The notes under the pieces were generated by a model. That model did no database searches. It worked only from the letters and a program-made list of their open reading frames with translations, and had not been told where the DNA came from. DNA of 38,398 bases from Elusimicrobiota bacterium (GTDB lineage Bacteria > Elusimicrobiota > Elusimicrobia > JACQJP01). Position numbers and translations under genes: made by a program. Location of the stretch: the NCBI GenBank assembly GCA_016204975.1, contig JACQJP010000002.1, positions 1-38,398 of the forward strand. The letters run 5' to 3'. Shown piece by piece: positions 26,737 through 36,458 of this stretch; position 1 is the first letter of the stretch; every line of letters starts with the position of its first letter.

Positions 26737-27462
26737 ATGGTTGCGGTCATCGTGGCGGGGGGAAGGGGAGAAAGAATGCGGGCCCTGGCGCGCGGAATTC
26801 CTAAGCCGATGCTGCCCATAAACGGCCGACCCCTCCTGGAACACCAGCTGCGGTGGCTTCGCAAAAATGGCTTTCGCCGCATCTTTCTATGTCTGGGCTA
26901 CCGGGGCAACAGCATCCGCCGGCATTTTAAAGATGGCGGGGCCTGGGGGGTATGCCTGCGGTACCGCTTGGAAAAGCGCCCCCTGGGGACGGCAGGCTGT
27001 GTGAGACCGCTCTCTTCACAACTTCGCCGGAGCTTCTTGGTGGTCTACGGGGATCTCTATGCCCGTATGGGCCTCGATGCGCTGCAGTGTGCCCACCAAA
27101 AAAACCGGCGGGACCCCCGCTGCCTCGGGACGCTGGTTTTAAAGAATACCGACCATCCCTCAGACAGTGATCTGGCGGCAGTCAATTCCCGGGGCCGGAT
27201 CCTCCGTTTTTTCAATAAACCCCATGCCCATCCGCCCCGGACCCGCCTGGCCAACGCGGCGGTCTATCTCCTGGAACCCAAAATCTGTTCGCTCATTCCC
27301 AGCGGGCGCTCCTCGGATTTCGCCCGGGACATCTTTCCCAATGCCCTGGCCCGGGGGCATCGGCTTTATGGGCACCGCACCCGAGGACTGCTTCAGGACA
27401 TTGGGACCCCGGGACGCTATCGGGAGGCGCAGAAGACGGCACAGAGGAGGGGTTTGGGGTGA
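26737..27462 (+). CDS. hddC: Nucleotidyltransferase, D-glycero-alpha-D-manno-heptose 1-phosphate guanylyltransferase-like
   Basis: MVAVIVAGGRGERMRALARGIPKPMLPINGRPLLEHQLRWLRKNGFRRIFLCLGY; adjacent to hddA. Confidence 0.8.
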   Translation: MVAVIVAGGRGERMRALARGIPKPMLPINGRPLLEHQLRWLRKNGFRRIFLCLGYRGNSIRRHFKDGGAWGVCLRYRLEKRPLGTAGCVRPLSSQLRRSFLVVYGDLYARMGLDALQCAHQKNRRDPRCLGTLVLKNTDHPSDSDLAAVNSRGRILRFFNKPHAHPPRTRLANAAVYLLEPKICSLIPSGRSSDFARDIFPNALARGHRLYGHRTRGLLQDIGTPGRYREAQKTAQRRGLG

Positions 27463-28445
27463 TTATTTCCAAAACCCCCTTTCGCATCAGCTTCGCCGGG
27501 GGCGGCACGGATCTTTCGGCCTTCTACGAGGAGGTGCCGGGGGCGGTGGTCTCCACCGCCGTCAATAAGTATATGTACCTGACCGTCAACCACTACCTGG
27601 AGCCCAAATATCTATTGAAATATTCCAAGACGGAGCTTGTGGGCCGTCCGGAACAGGTCCAGCACCCCATCCTCCGGGAGGTCCTTATGCTTCTGAAGGT
27701 CCCCCCCCATATCGAGATCACCTCTATGGCGGACATCCCGGGGGGCACCGGCCTGGGTTCCTCCAGCAGCTTCACGGTGGGTCTGCTGCATGCCCTGCAT
27801 GCCTATGGGGGGCAGTTTCAATCCTCGGAGGAGCTGGCCCGTCAAGCCTGCGAGGTGGAGATCGAGAAGCTTGGGGAGCCCATCGGCAAGCAGGACCAGT
27901 ACATCGCCGCCTACGGGGGACTGGAATTCATACAGTTTAATCCGGATGGGTCGGTCTTCGTTAGCCCCATCATCTGCTCCCCTGCCACCAAAGAGGCGCT
28001 CCAGATGCGGCTGCTCCTTTTCTACACCGGGAAAAAAAGGAGCGCCGCCAGCATCCTCACCCAGCAAAAAGAAGACACCGGAAAGAAAAAAGAAATCCTG
28101 AAAAAAATACTGCAACTGGCGCAGGACCTGCGTTGTGAACTCCAGAAGGATCATCCCGAAGCGCTGGGCGAGATTTTGAAGGCGGGCTGGAGCTATAAAA
28201 AGCAAGTTGCCAGCAAGGTTTCCGCTCCGGAGATTGACCAGGCCTACGAGGCGGCGCTGCGGGCAGGGGCGGCGGGGGGAAAAATTTTGGGAGCTGGCGG
28301 GGGGGGATTTCTTCTGTTATACTGTGACGAAAATAGACAGGAAGCGGTCCGCCGAGCCCTAGAACCCGCCCTTAAAAAAATTCCCTTTCAACTGGAGCCC
28401 CAAGGGAGCAAGATCATCTATGTGGAGCCGGAGCAGGTGGAGTAA
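27459..28445 (+). CDS. hddA: GHMP kinase, D-glycero-alpha-D-manno-heptose 7-phosphate kinase-like
   Basis: IISKTPFRISFAGGGTDLSAFYEEVPGAVVSTAVNKYMYLTVN; IPGGTGLGSSSSFTVGLLHAL; GEPIGKQDQYIAAYGGLEFIQFNPDGSV; GGKILGAGGGGFLLLYC. Confidence 0.88.
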   Translation: MIISKTPFRISFAGGGTDLSAFYEEVPGAVVSTAVNKYMYLTVNHYLEPKYLLKYSKTELVGRPEQVQHPILREVLMLLKVPPHIEITSMADIPGGTGLGSSSSFTVGLLHALHAYGGQFQSSEELARQACEVEIEKLGEPIGKQDQYIAAYGGLEFIQFNPDGSVFVSPIICSPATKEALQMRLLLFYTGKKRSAASILTQQKEDTGKKKEILKKILQLAQDLRCELQKDHPEALGEILKAGWSYKKQVASKVSAPEIDQAYEAALRAGAAGGKILGAGGGGFLLLYCDENRQEAVRRALEPALKKIPFQLEPQGSKIIYVEPEQVE

Positions 28446-28451
28446 TTAACC

Positions 28452-29030
28452 ATGGAGAGTGTGGAAGCGGAAGCTAAAAAATATTGGTCCGAGTTGAAGT
28501 CCTGCGCGGACAAAATTGACTTGGCCGCATTGGAAAAAATCGTGCGCCTCTTTCAGGAGACCTATGCGCAGGGGGGGAACGTCTATGTGATGGGCAATGG
28601 GGGGTCGGCGACCACCGCCTCACATCTGGCCTGTGACTTAAACAAAACCGCCTCCAGCCCCGGAAAGAAACGCTTCAAGGTGGTCGCCTTAAACGACAAC
28701 ATCCCGGTGATGCTGGCCATCGGCAACGATATCCACTTCGAGCAGATCTTCGCAGAGCAGCTGCGGAATTTTTTGACCTCGCAAGACGCCCTCCTATTTC
28801 TTTCCGGCAGCGGAAACTCCCCCAACGTGCTGAAAGCGGCGGAGCTGGCCCGCGCCCTCGGCTCCAAGACGGCGGCCTTCCTGGGATTTCGCGGAGGCAG
28901 GCTCAAGGCCTTGGTGGACTATCCCCTGGTCATTGAGAGCGATCACTACGGCATCATTGAGGATCTCCACCTCTCCCTCTGCCACTTCCTGACCTTTTAT
29001 TTTAAAAAGGCGATCGCGCAACAACCATGA
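28452..29030 (+). CDS. gmhA: Second SIS-domain phosphoheptose isomerase-like protein
   Basis: VYVMGNGGSATTASHLACDLNK; ALLFLSGSGNSPNVLKAAELARALG; directly after hddA. Confidence 0.82.
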   Translation: MESVEAEAKKYWSELKSCADKIDLAALEKIVRLFQETYAQGGNVYVMGNGGSATTASHLACDLNKTASSPGKKRFKVVALNDNIPVMLAIGNDIHFEQIFAEQLRNFLTSQDALLFLSGSGNSPNVLKAAELARALGSKTAAFLGFRGGRLKALVDYPLVIESDHYGIIEDLHLSLCHFLTFYFKKAIAQQP

Positions 29031-29068
29031 GAAACCGGCAGGGCGCCTCAGAGAAGTCCGGCGACTGA

Positions 29069-29797
29069 ATGAGGCTTTCGATCCTGATTCCCATCTACAA
29101 TGAACGCGCTACCGTCTCCAAAATTCTGGACCAGATCCTGGCTCAGCCGCTGCCCGGTGGCCTGGAGAAGGAGTTGATTCTTATAGAAAGCGGTTCTGCG
29201 GATGGGACCCGCCGGATCGTGGAGGGCTACCGCAGCCGGCCGGGCGTCAAGATCATCTATGAGGACCGGCCCAGGGGCAAAGGGGCCGCCTTGCGGCGCG
29301 CCATTCCGGAAGCCACAGGCGAGATCCTCCTGATTCAGGACGCAGACCTTGAATACACCCCGGAGGATTATCCGGCGGTTTTGGAGCCGATTCTGTCGGG
29401 ACGCGCGGATGCCGTCTATGGATCGCGCATCCTGGGGCATGGCCACTGGCAGTTTCGAAAATACAAAGGGATCTATCGTCTATTCGCCCTGGCAATCAAC
29501 GTGGGGGGGCTCCTCTACACCAAGCTCTTCAACCTCCTCTATGGGGCGCGCTTTACCGATGCCGCCACGATGTATAAGGTGGTGAAGGCGGATATTTTAA
29601 AATCCTTCCACCTCACCCGGAATTATTTTGATCTGGACTGGGAGATCACCGCGAAACTGGTGAAGGCGGGCTGCCGCATCGAGGAGGTTCCGGTGCGCTA
29701 CAGCGCCCGCTCCCACCGGGAGGGGAAAAAGATACGATTTTTCCGGGACGGCCTCACGGTTTTTTGGTCCATCCTGCGCTTCCGTTTTTCGGCATGA
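29069..29797 (+). CDS. Family 2 glycosyltransferase (DPM1-like)
   Basis: LSILIPIYNERATVSKILDQI; DGTRRIVEGY; GKGAALRRAIPEATGEILLIQDADLEYTPEDY. Confidence 0.88.
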   Translation: MRLSILIPIYNERATVSKILDQILAQPLPGGLEKELILIESGSADGTRRIVEGYRSRPGVKIIYEDRPRGKGAALRRAIPEATGEILLIQDADLEYTPEDYPAVLEPILSGRADAVYGSRILGHGHWQFRKYKGIYRLFALAINVGGLLYTKLFNLLYGARFTDAATMYKVVKADILKSFHLTRNYFDLDWEITAKLVKAGCRIEEVPVRYSARSHREGKKIRFFRDGLTVFWSILRFRFSA

Positions 29798-30834
29798 TGC
29801 ATAAAAAATCCATCGGCATCGGTCTCGCCGGCCTCGGACACTGGGGGCCGAATTACCTTAGGATTTTCAGCCAACTGGGCGACAGCCAAGTCGTCGCCTG
29901 CTGCGACTCAGATCTCAAAAAATTGGACGCCCTGAAGAAGCCCTATCCCCAGCCGCGTTACACCCCAAACTTTAAGGATCTGCTTTCCGACCCCCGCATT
30001 GAGGCCCTGGTCGTTGCCACCCCCACCCGGACCCATGCCTCCTTGGCCCACCAGGCTTTGCAAAGCGGCAAGCACGTGCTGGTGGAAAAGCCCCTGGCTC
30101 TGAGGAGCCGTGAGGCGCGGGAACTGGCCCGAACGGCCAAGCTCAAAAGAAAAATACTCATGGTCGGCCATACCTTTCTCTACAACCCGGCGGTTCTCAG
30201 AATCCGGCAGATTTTGAAGGCCCGCGCCCTGGGCCGCATCCACTATTTTCACGCCATGCGCACCAACCTGGGGCCCATCCGGACCGACGTCAACGCCATG
30301 CAGGACTTGGCTCCCCACGACATCTCCATCCTTCTCTATCTTCTGGGGGATATGCCGGAGGCGGTGCAGGCCCGGGGGGCCCGTTTCCTCGATGCCAAAA
30401 GAGACGACATCGCCAGTTTGATCCTCCATTTTCCCGGCAACGTCAAGACCTTCCTGCACGTCTCGTGGCTGGAGCCGGTCAAGATCCGCCGCCTCACCAT
30501 CATCGGAGACAAGAAAATGCTGGTCTTTGACGACACGGATCTCCAGGAGCCCCTGCGCCTCTATGACAAAGGGGCCGACATAAAAACGGACTACTCGCAC
30601 AAACGTTACCGGGACTTCGGGGAGTTTCAACTGGTGATTCGGGAAGGGGACATCCACATCCCCAAGGTGAAAATGGAGGAGCCTCTGCGCCGGCAATGCT
30701 GCGCTTACCTCGAGGCGATTCGAAGCGGCCGCCCCCCCTTGAGCTCCGGAGCCTTCGGCTGGAAAGTGGTCCGGGTCCTCGAAGCGGCTCAGAAATCTTT
30801 GGAACGCAAAGGCGCCTTCGTTCGAATTCCTTGA
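29794..30834 (+). CDS. Gfo/Idh/MocA-family oxidoreductase (WlbA-like)
   Basis: IGIGLAGLGHWGPNYLRIF; VVATPTRTHASLAHQALQSGKHVLVEKPLALRSREARELA; MVGHTFLYNPAV; ATGA overlap with the GT2 stop. Confidence 0.88.
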   Translation: MMHKKSIGIGLAGLGHWGPNYLRIFSQLGDSQVVACCDSDLKKLDALKKPYPQPRYTPNFKDLLSDPRIEALVVATPTRTHASLAHQALQSGKHVLVEKPLALRSREARELARTAKLKRKILMVGHTFLYNPAVLRIRQILKARALGRIHYFHAMRTNLGPIRTDVNAMQDLAPHDISILLYLLGDMPEAVQARGARFLDAKRDDIASLILHFPGNVKTFLHVSWLEPVKIRRLTIIGDKKMLVFDDTDLQEPLRLYDKGADIKTDYSHKRYRDFGEFQLVIREGDIHIPKVKMEEPLRRQCCAYLEAIRSGRPPLSSGAFGWKVVRVLEAAQKSLERKGAFVRIP

Positions 30835-32414
30835 TCGGTTCTTCCAGACATTACCCGGCCCTGCTCTTCGTTCTCCTGATCGCCACAGCGCTGCGAGTCT
30901 GGGGCATCCCCTGGGGGCTCCCCTCCAAGAATGGAGCCCTGACCAGCTATCATCCCGACGAAGCCATCACCTTCTACTCCCTGGAACGGATGCGGCGCGA
31001 ACGCAGCCTCTACCCTGGAGATGCCCTTTTCTGGGGCAGCCTCCATACCTATGTCATAGGAACGCTCTGCCTGACCGCCCAGGCTATCGGCCTCGTAGAA
31101 ATCCGCTCCCGCGGGCATCTGATCCAAAATCTCCGGCAGGCAGACCGGCTTTATCTTCTCGGAAGACTGTTTTCCATTTTCTGCGATCTTTTCAGTGTCC
31201 TGCTCATCTTCCGCATTGGAAAAAGGGAGTTTGGGGTCCGGGCCGGACTTCTCGCCGCCTGCCTGTTGGCTCTGGCTCCGGCCTCCATCGCTGCGGGGCA
31301 CTTCGTCAAACCGGACGCCATGCTTTTGGCCATGATCCTTTTGTGTCTGTGGTGCGCTCAAAACCTGGCCGAAAACGTCACCGCTAGAAGAACCTGGATT
31401 TGCGGTCTTTGCGTCGGCCTAGCCGCAGCCACCAAATACAATGGAGGTCTCTTTCTCGTAGCCCCTCTTTTGGTGCTTTGGGAGAGGCGTCCTCGAGTGT
31501 TTCGGTTCTATCTCTATCTTTTGCTCAGCGCTCTCCTAGGGTTTGTCATCGGATGCCCCTCCTCGCTGCTGAACTGGAAAGCCTTTTTGCGCTACCAAGA
31601 GCTCAACTGGGGACTGGCTCGCTCCTGGGACGCTTCGAGTTCCTTTCTGGGGCTAGGCGCGGCGCAGATGCTTTTCTATTATCTTCCCTTCGCCGCCGGC
31701 TGGCCGACCACACTGGCTGGGCTGGGAGGAACCCTCTTGGCTTTCTATAGAAGGCAAGGGCTAAGTCGTTGGATGGGGCTCACCGCCCTCATCATTTTCC
31801 TCTCCGTGTCCGTGCCCAAGACGTGGCTCGCGATATGGACCTTTCCCGTCCTTCCCTTTCTCCTCCTTTTCGGCGCCCGATTGATTCTTTTCCTTTGGGA
31901 ATATCCGCTCAGGCGCCGGCAGTTGAGGGCCCTCTGCTTGACCTGCCTTCTGGGACAGGCGGCCTACGCAGCGGCCTTCAGCCGGCTCTTTTCCGTCTCC
32001 AATCCCCGAGAAGAGGCCTCCGCTTGGCTCAGGCAACACGTTCCCTCTTTCAGCCGGGTCGGCATCGTGCGGAGTTATTTCTGGACTCCACCCATCTTGA
32101 GACGTGCCGACACCCCTTACCGGGTGACGCCTGGAGCCGGCAATGAAGTCGGCCTGGAAGAGGCGGTGAAGGGCGTCCTGGCTTGGCACGCTCCCCCTCC
32201 ATTTTTTGTGCTCAGCGAAAATGAGCTGAGAGGGCATCCTGAGCTGAAAACCTGGCTCCAAAATTATAAACTAAGAGCCGCTTTCGCTGCGTCCCCTCGG
32301 CTGGGTCCCTGGCGCTTCTGGAGGCGTCCCCCTCCGTGGGATTTTTTATACATCGCCCCTCAGATAGAGATTTATGAAAACCGGCTCGCTTTCCATCAGC
32401 ATTCCGGCCTATAA
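30831..32414 (+). CDS. Family 39-type membrane glycosyltransferase (ArnT/PMT-like)
   Basis: YHPDEAITFYSLERM with multi-TM profile; TTG start at 30831 overlapping the upstream TGA; ORF track starts at 30696. Confidence 0.75.
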   Translation: MIGSSRHYPALLFVLLIATALRVWGIPWGLPSKNGALTSYHPDEAITFYSLERMRRERSLYPGDALFWGSLHTYVIGTLCLTAQAIGLVEIRSRGHLIQNLRQADRLYLLGRLFSIFCDLFSVLLIFRIGKREFGVRAGLLAACLLALAPASIAAGHFVKPDAMLLAMILLCLWCAQNLAENVTARRTWICGLCVGLAAATKYNGGLFLVAPLLVLWERRPRVFRFYLYLLLSALLGFVIGCPSSLLNWKAFLRYQELNWGLARSWDASSSFLGLGAAQMLFYYLPFAAGWPTTLAGLGGTLLAFYRRQGLSRWMGLTALIIFLSVSVPKTWLAIWTFPVLPFLLLFGARLILFLWEYPLRRRQLRALCLTCLLGQAAYAAAFSRLFSVSNPREEASAWLRQHVPSFSRVGIVRSYFWTPPILRRADTPYRVTPGAGNEVGLEEAVKGVLAWHAPPPFFVLSENELRGHPELKTWLQNYKLRAAFAASPRLGPWRFWRRPPPWDFLYIAPQIEIYENRLAFHQHSGL

Positions 32415-33081
32415 CGAGGAGGCGACGATCGAGGAGTTGGTCCGGAGGAGTCTGGAGACGCTCAGCAACAGGGTTTCCGACTGGGAGGTCCTGGTGATTG
32501 ACGACGGGAGCCGGGATGCCACCCCAGCCATCTTGGAGCGCCTCGCGCGCGAGGACTCGCGGCTTTGCGTCCGGCGCCATGAGGTCAATCTGGGCTTCGG
32601 GGCGACCCTGAAGGAGGTCTTTCAAATTCCATCCAAGGAAGCTATCTTTTTCATCCCCGGCGACGCCCAGATCGCCCCGGAGGAGCTGGACCGGCTCCTT
32701 CCGGCATTGGGCACCTTCGATCTCATCTTGGGCCGGCGCGAGGAGCGTCGGGATGCGTGGCTCCGAACGGTCCTTTCTCACGGATACAATCTCCTCATCA
32801 GCCTGCTCCTGGGCCGGCGCGTGCGTGATGTGGACAGCGTCGTGCTGGTCAAGCGCGAGGTCATACGCGCTATTCAATTTTCGGCCGACAGCGCCTTCCT
32901 CCACGCAGAGCTGCTGCTCAAGGCGGCTCGGGCGGGCTTTTCCTGGACCGAGATTCCCATCTCCCACCGCCCACGGACGGGGGGTGCCTCCACCGTCTTG
33001 AAAGCGCGCACCATCCTCCCCGCACTTCGGGACCTTTTCCGTTACCTTTTCGCAACAGCGGAGGGCGAGCGGCGTGTCTAA
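32374..33081 (+). CDS. Family 2 glycosyltransferase
   Basis: LSISIPAYNEEATIEELVRRSLETL; WEVLVIDDGSRDATPAILERLA; NLGFGATLKEVF. Confidence 0.88.
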   Translation: MKTGSLSISIPAYNEEATIEELVRRSLETLSNRVSDWEVLVIDDGSRDATPAILERLAREDSRLCVRRHEVNLGFGATLKEVFQIPSKEAIFFIPGDAQIAPEELDRLLPALGTFDLILGRREERRDAWLRTVLSHGYNLLISLLLGRRVRDVDSVVLVKREVIRAIQFSADSAFLHAELLLKAARAGFSWTEIPISHRPRTGGASTVLKARTILPALRDLFRYLFATAEGERRV

Positions 33082-33697
33082 ATCCCCGCAGAGGATGAAA
33101 AAAATTAAATACCGAGATGCCGACGTCCTGATCGGGTATCCCTCGCCTCGTTTGAAAAAGAGACTTCCCCTGCGCCTGGGCTCCGGGGCCTATCTGCGGT
33201 CGGGAACGGTGATCTACGAGGGATCCCGGATCGGCAAAAACTTAGAGACCGGCCATCACGTCGTCATCCGGGAACAGAACTCGATCGGAGAAAACTTTCA
33301 GATCTGGAACAACTCCACGATGGACTATGGGTGCCGCATCGGGAAAAACGTCAAGGTTCACTGCAACGTTTACATCGCCCAGTACACCCGGCTTGGGGAT
33401 GCCGTCTTTCTGGCCCCGGGGGTGACCATCGCCAACGACCTCTATCCCGGGCGCAAGCTCTCGGCCAAGCTCATGCGGGGGCCCGTTCTGGAAAAAGGAG
33501 TCCAGGTGGGGGTCAACGCCACGATCCTCCCCTATGTGCGCATCGGACGGGGCAGCCTGATTGGGGCTGGGGCCGTGGTTACCCGCAACGTCGGGCCCCA
33601 CAGCGTGGTGGTGGGAAACCCCGGACGCCTTCTCGCAAAAACGGATTCCATCGGTAGGCAGCTCAAGAAAAAAATTCTTTACAAGCTGCAGTCGTAG
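33074..33697 (+). CDS. Left-handed beta-helix acyltransferase (WlbB-like hexapeptide repeat)
   Basis: Hexapeptide repeats (IGENFQIWNNSTMDYGCRIGKNVKVHCNVYIAQYTRLGDAVFLAPGVTIAND); IGAGAVVTRNVGPHSVVVGNPGRLLAK. Confidence 0.85.
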   Translation: MSKSPQRMKKIKYRDADVLIGYPSPRLKKRLPLRLGSGAYLRSGTVIYEGSRIGKNLETGHHVVIREQNSIGENFQIWNNSTMDYGCRIGKNVKVHCNVYIAQYTRLGDAVFLAPGVTIANDLYPGRKLSAKLMRGPVLEKGVQVGVNATILPYVRIGRGSLIGAGAVVTRNVGPHSVVVGNPGRLLAKTDSIGRQLKKKILYKLQS

Positions 33698-33707
33698 AGG
33701 TGGTGGG

Positions 33708-34922
33708 GTGAGGTTCCTGGCCAAAGAGAAAATCCTTGTCGGAGCTCTTTTGGGAATCGGGTTTCTGGCGCGCCTGGCCTACGCCCTTTACTACTTTCAA
33801 TCCGGTGCGCCCTATTCGCTCAATATCGACACCTACGCCTCGCTGGCCCACAACCTCCTGCGTCACTGGGAATACTCCGTCATAGTGGGGCAACCCGATC
33901 TGGTTCGGGAACCCGCCTATCCCATCTTTCTCGCCTTGGTATTTTTCCTTTTCGGGGAAAGCCGCTGGAGCGTGGCGCTCTCCCTGAACCTCATCAATCT
34001 TTTGACCTGCTTTCTCCTCTACCGTTTTTCCAAAGAACTCTTCGGCTCCAAAACGGCAAAAATCGCCCTGGGGATCGGCTGTCTCTATCCCTATTACATC
34101 TACTATGCCCTGCACCCCTACCGGGAAACCCTTCTTTCCCTGCTGAGCCTGGCCACCCTCTATTCTTTATGGAGATACCTGAAAACTCAAGGCAGCCTCT
34201 CAGCCTGCCTGGGCGGCGCGCTCACCGGTATAACCGCTTTGTGCAAGGCCACCGCCCTTCCATTCGCGGGATGGAGCTTCCTGGCGATTTTATGGATATC
34301 CAAAAACTGGAAGCAGGCCGGCCTGTATCTTCTGTTTTTTTCGCTGACCTACTCCCCCTGGGTCTTAAGAAACCGGCTCACCTTCGGGTTTTGGATGCTT
34401 ACCACACCTTCCGCGGCCGGGCACTTCTATCTCAATTTGGTGACTCCCCAGGATCAATTTGGAAAGGAGGGGGAACATCGGGTCCTCGCCACAGATCCCG
34501 TCATTCAAAAGGCGGCAGCCCTTCCCCCTGAAAAAAGCTCGGCCCTCTACTACCGGGCGGGAATCCAGTGGATTTCTCAACATCCCCGGTCATTTTTAAA
34601 AACCCGCATCCAGAAGTTCATTAAATTCTGGCGGTTTTACCCGCCGAACAGAGATTTTGAGTGGACGACCCTCTCCTATGTCCAACTGAAATGGATCAGT
34701 CTCCTTTCCGATGGGCTTTTGATTCCCTTGGCGGTTCTGGGCTGCTTTCTTCTAGCACGTTGGGATCCTACGGCTTTTATTTTCCTGTTTATCGCCAACG
34801 AAACCTTGGCGCACATGCTGTTTCACTCCAGCATTCGTTTTCGCCTCCCCCTCATGGCCTTGGTGATTGCGCTGGCTGCTTTTGCGCTCACCCATCAGAA
34901 AGGTTTGCGGCCGCAGAGATAG
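33708..34922 (+). CDS. Membrane glycosyltransferase, family 39-like
   Basis: Multi-TM; SLNIDTYASLAHNLLRHWEYSVIVGQPDLVREPAYPIFLALVFFLFG; GTG start at 33708; ORF track starts at 33561. Confidence 0.72.
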   Translation: MRFLAKEKILVGALLGIGFLARLAYALYYFQSGAPYSLNIDTYASLAHNLLRHWEYSVIVGQPDLVREPAYPIFLALVFFLFGESRWSVALSLNLINLLTCFLLYRFSKELFGSKTAKIALGIGCLYPYYIYYALHPYRETLLSLLSLATLYSLWRYLKTQGSLSACLGGALTGITALCKATALPFAGWSFLAILWISKNWKQAGLYLLFFSLTYSPWVLRNRLTFGFWMLTTPSAAGHFYLNLVTPQDQFGKEGEHRVLATDPVIQKAAALPPEKSSALYYRAGIQWISQHPRSFLKTRIQKFIKFWRFYPPNRDFEWTTLSYVQLKWISLLSDGLLIPLAVLGCFLLARWDPTAFIFLFIANETLAHMLFHSSIRFRLPLMALVIALAAFALTHQKGLRPQR

Positions 34923-35596
34923 TACTGCCCGCCGAAAGGAAGCCAGGAGAGAGCCGGCTCCAACCGCCGAAACACCTTGAGGAATTTTGGAAAAAACGCG
35001 ATGAAGCGCACCTGGGGAGTTTGAAAGCCTGCTAGGCGATAGGCGCGCCGGATCTGTAGCGCGCTGTACAGGGTGACGCCGGCATCCAGCGGACAGTGGG
35101 AGACCACCCACCGGGTCAGGGGGTTCCACGGATTGTGCTCAAAGATAAAAATCCAGCCCCCGGGTCTCAGCACCCGGCGCATCTCGTGCAGCATCGCCAG
35201 GTGATGATCCTGGGAGGAATGGTGAAAGATGCAGGTGGAGAGGACGAGATCGAAGCTTGCCTCCGGAAAGGGGAGCTTTTCGGCCTGGCCCCGGTGAAAA
35301 GTGTCCCGGGGCAAGGGGCGCTCCTGCGCACGGGCCAGCATTCCAGCGGAGGGCTCCACCCCTTGGACCCTTCGGAAGCTTTCAGAGAGCAGCTCCACGA
35401 TGCGACCGGTGCCGCAGCCGACATCGAGAGCCTCCCGTTCGGCGGGATCTTTCCCTAGCCGCCTGAGGTGACGAACGATCTCATCCGCTTTGAGGCGGAG
35501 GTAGTAATCTGAAGATTCGCCTCCAAGGGCAGCCACTGCCTCATCCACCATCTCTTCATAGTGACTGCTTGCTTCGTCGAAGTCAGCGGGCGCCAT
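34895..35596 (-). CDS. Class I SAM-dependent methyltransferase
   Basis: ALDVGCGTGRIVELLSESFRRVQGVEPSAGMLARAQE; FDLVLSTCIFHHSSQDHHLAMLHEMRRVLRPGGWIFIFEHNPWNPLT. Confidence 0.88.
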   Translation of the reverse strand: MAPADFDEASSHYEEMVDEAVAALGGESSDYYLRLKADEIVRHLRRLGKDPAEREALDVGCGTGRIVELLSESFRRVQGVEPSAGMLARAQERPLPRDTFHRGQAEKLPFPEASFDLVLSTCIFHHSSQDHHLAMLHEMRRVLRPGGWIFIFEHNPWNPLTRWVVSHCPLDAGVTLYSALQIRRAYRLAGFQTPQVRFIAFFPKFLKVFRRLEPALSWLPFGGQYYLCGRKPF

Positions 35597-36458
35597 GGAG
35601 CAGTTCCTCGAAGGGGCGTTGCCGGAATCCCAGGTCCCGCACCGCTTCCCGGGAGTCCTCTTCCTTGGCCATCGTCAATCGGCCCACCTGATCCGGCATG
35701 ACATAAGGAAAAAAAGGCCACACGCTGTTTAAGCGGCAGATCCCCTTGACCAATCCCAGGGGTACGGGAATCGGCCAGGTTCCAGGCAGAACCTTCCTTA
35801 AAGAGCGCCACAGCTCATAGGGGGTATATCCCCGGGGACCGGCCAGGGTATAGGTTTTTTTTAGGCACTGAAGATTCAACGCGCAGCGCGCGATGGCCTC
35901 CGCGACGTCCTCGATGCCCACCGGGGCCAGGGTCACCCTGCGCAAGGTCAGCAGGACAGGGAAGATTCCCCAGTGCCTCGCCCAGGTGATCCATTGGGTG
36001 ATCCCGCGGCCTCGCCTCTCCCCGACGACTTCGGCGGGTCGAAAGATGGTCCATGGGACGCCGCTGCGGCGCACCCATTTCTCCGCCAGATGTTTGGAGT
36101 GGCTGTAGCCGCCGCCCGTGCGCCCCAGACAACGGGTGCTCACATAGATGAAGTGCTTGAGCTGGGTGCGGTCCAGTGCCCGCAATAGGTTGGCCGTTCC
36201 TTCCGCATTGATCTCGAAATAGGTCTGGGGTTTCCTGGCGTGAGTGGCCGCAGCCAGATGGAGAACCATCTGGATAGTGGGAAGAGGCGGCAGGTTCCCC
36301 AGCGACCCCGTCACCACCTGGTCCCCGGCAGCGGCCTCCACGGGGTTTCTGTGCTGCAGCAGAATATAAGAGGCGCCGGCCAGGCGGGAGGAAGATTTTA
36401 ATTGACGGTAGAGGCGGCAGCCCAGCTCGGAGCTCGCCCCGGTGATCAGGATGTTCAC
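35583..36458 (-). CDS. NAD(P)-dependent epimerase/dehydratase
   Basis: MNILITGASSELGCRLYRQL; VLHLAAATHARKPQTYFEINAEGTANLLRAL; FIYVSTRCLG...YSHSKHLAE. Confidence 0.87.
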   Translation of the reverse strand: MNILITGASSELGCRLYRQLKSSSRLAGASYILLQHRNPVEAAAGDQVVTGSLGNLPPLPTIQMVLHLAAATHARKPQTYFEINAEGTANLLRALDRTQLKHFIYVSTRCLGRTGGGYSHSKHLAEKWVRRSGVPWTIFRPAEVVGERRGRGITQWITWARHWGIFPVLLTLRRVTLAPVGIEDVAEAIARCALNLQCLKKTYTLAGPRGYTPYELWRSLRKVLPGTWPIPVPLGLVKGICRLNSVWPFFPYVMPDQVGRLTMAKEEDSREAVRDLGFRQRPFEELLHGAR

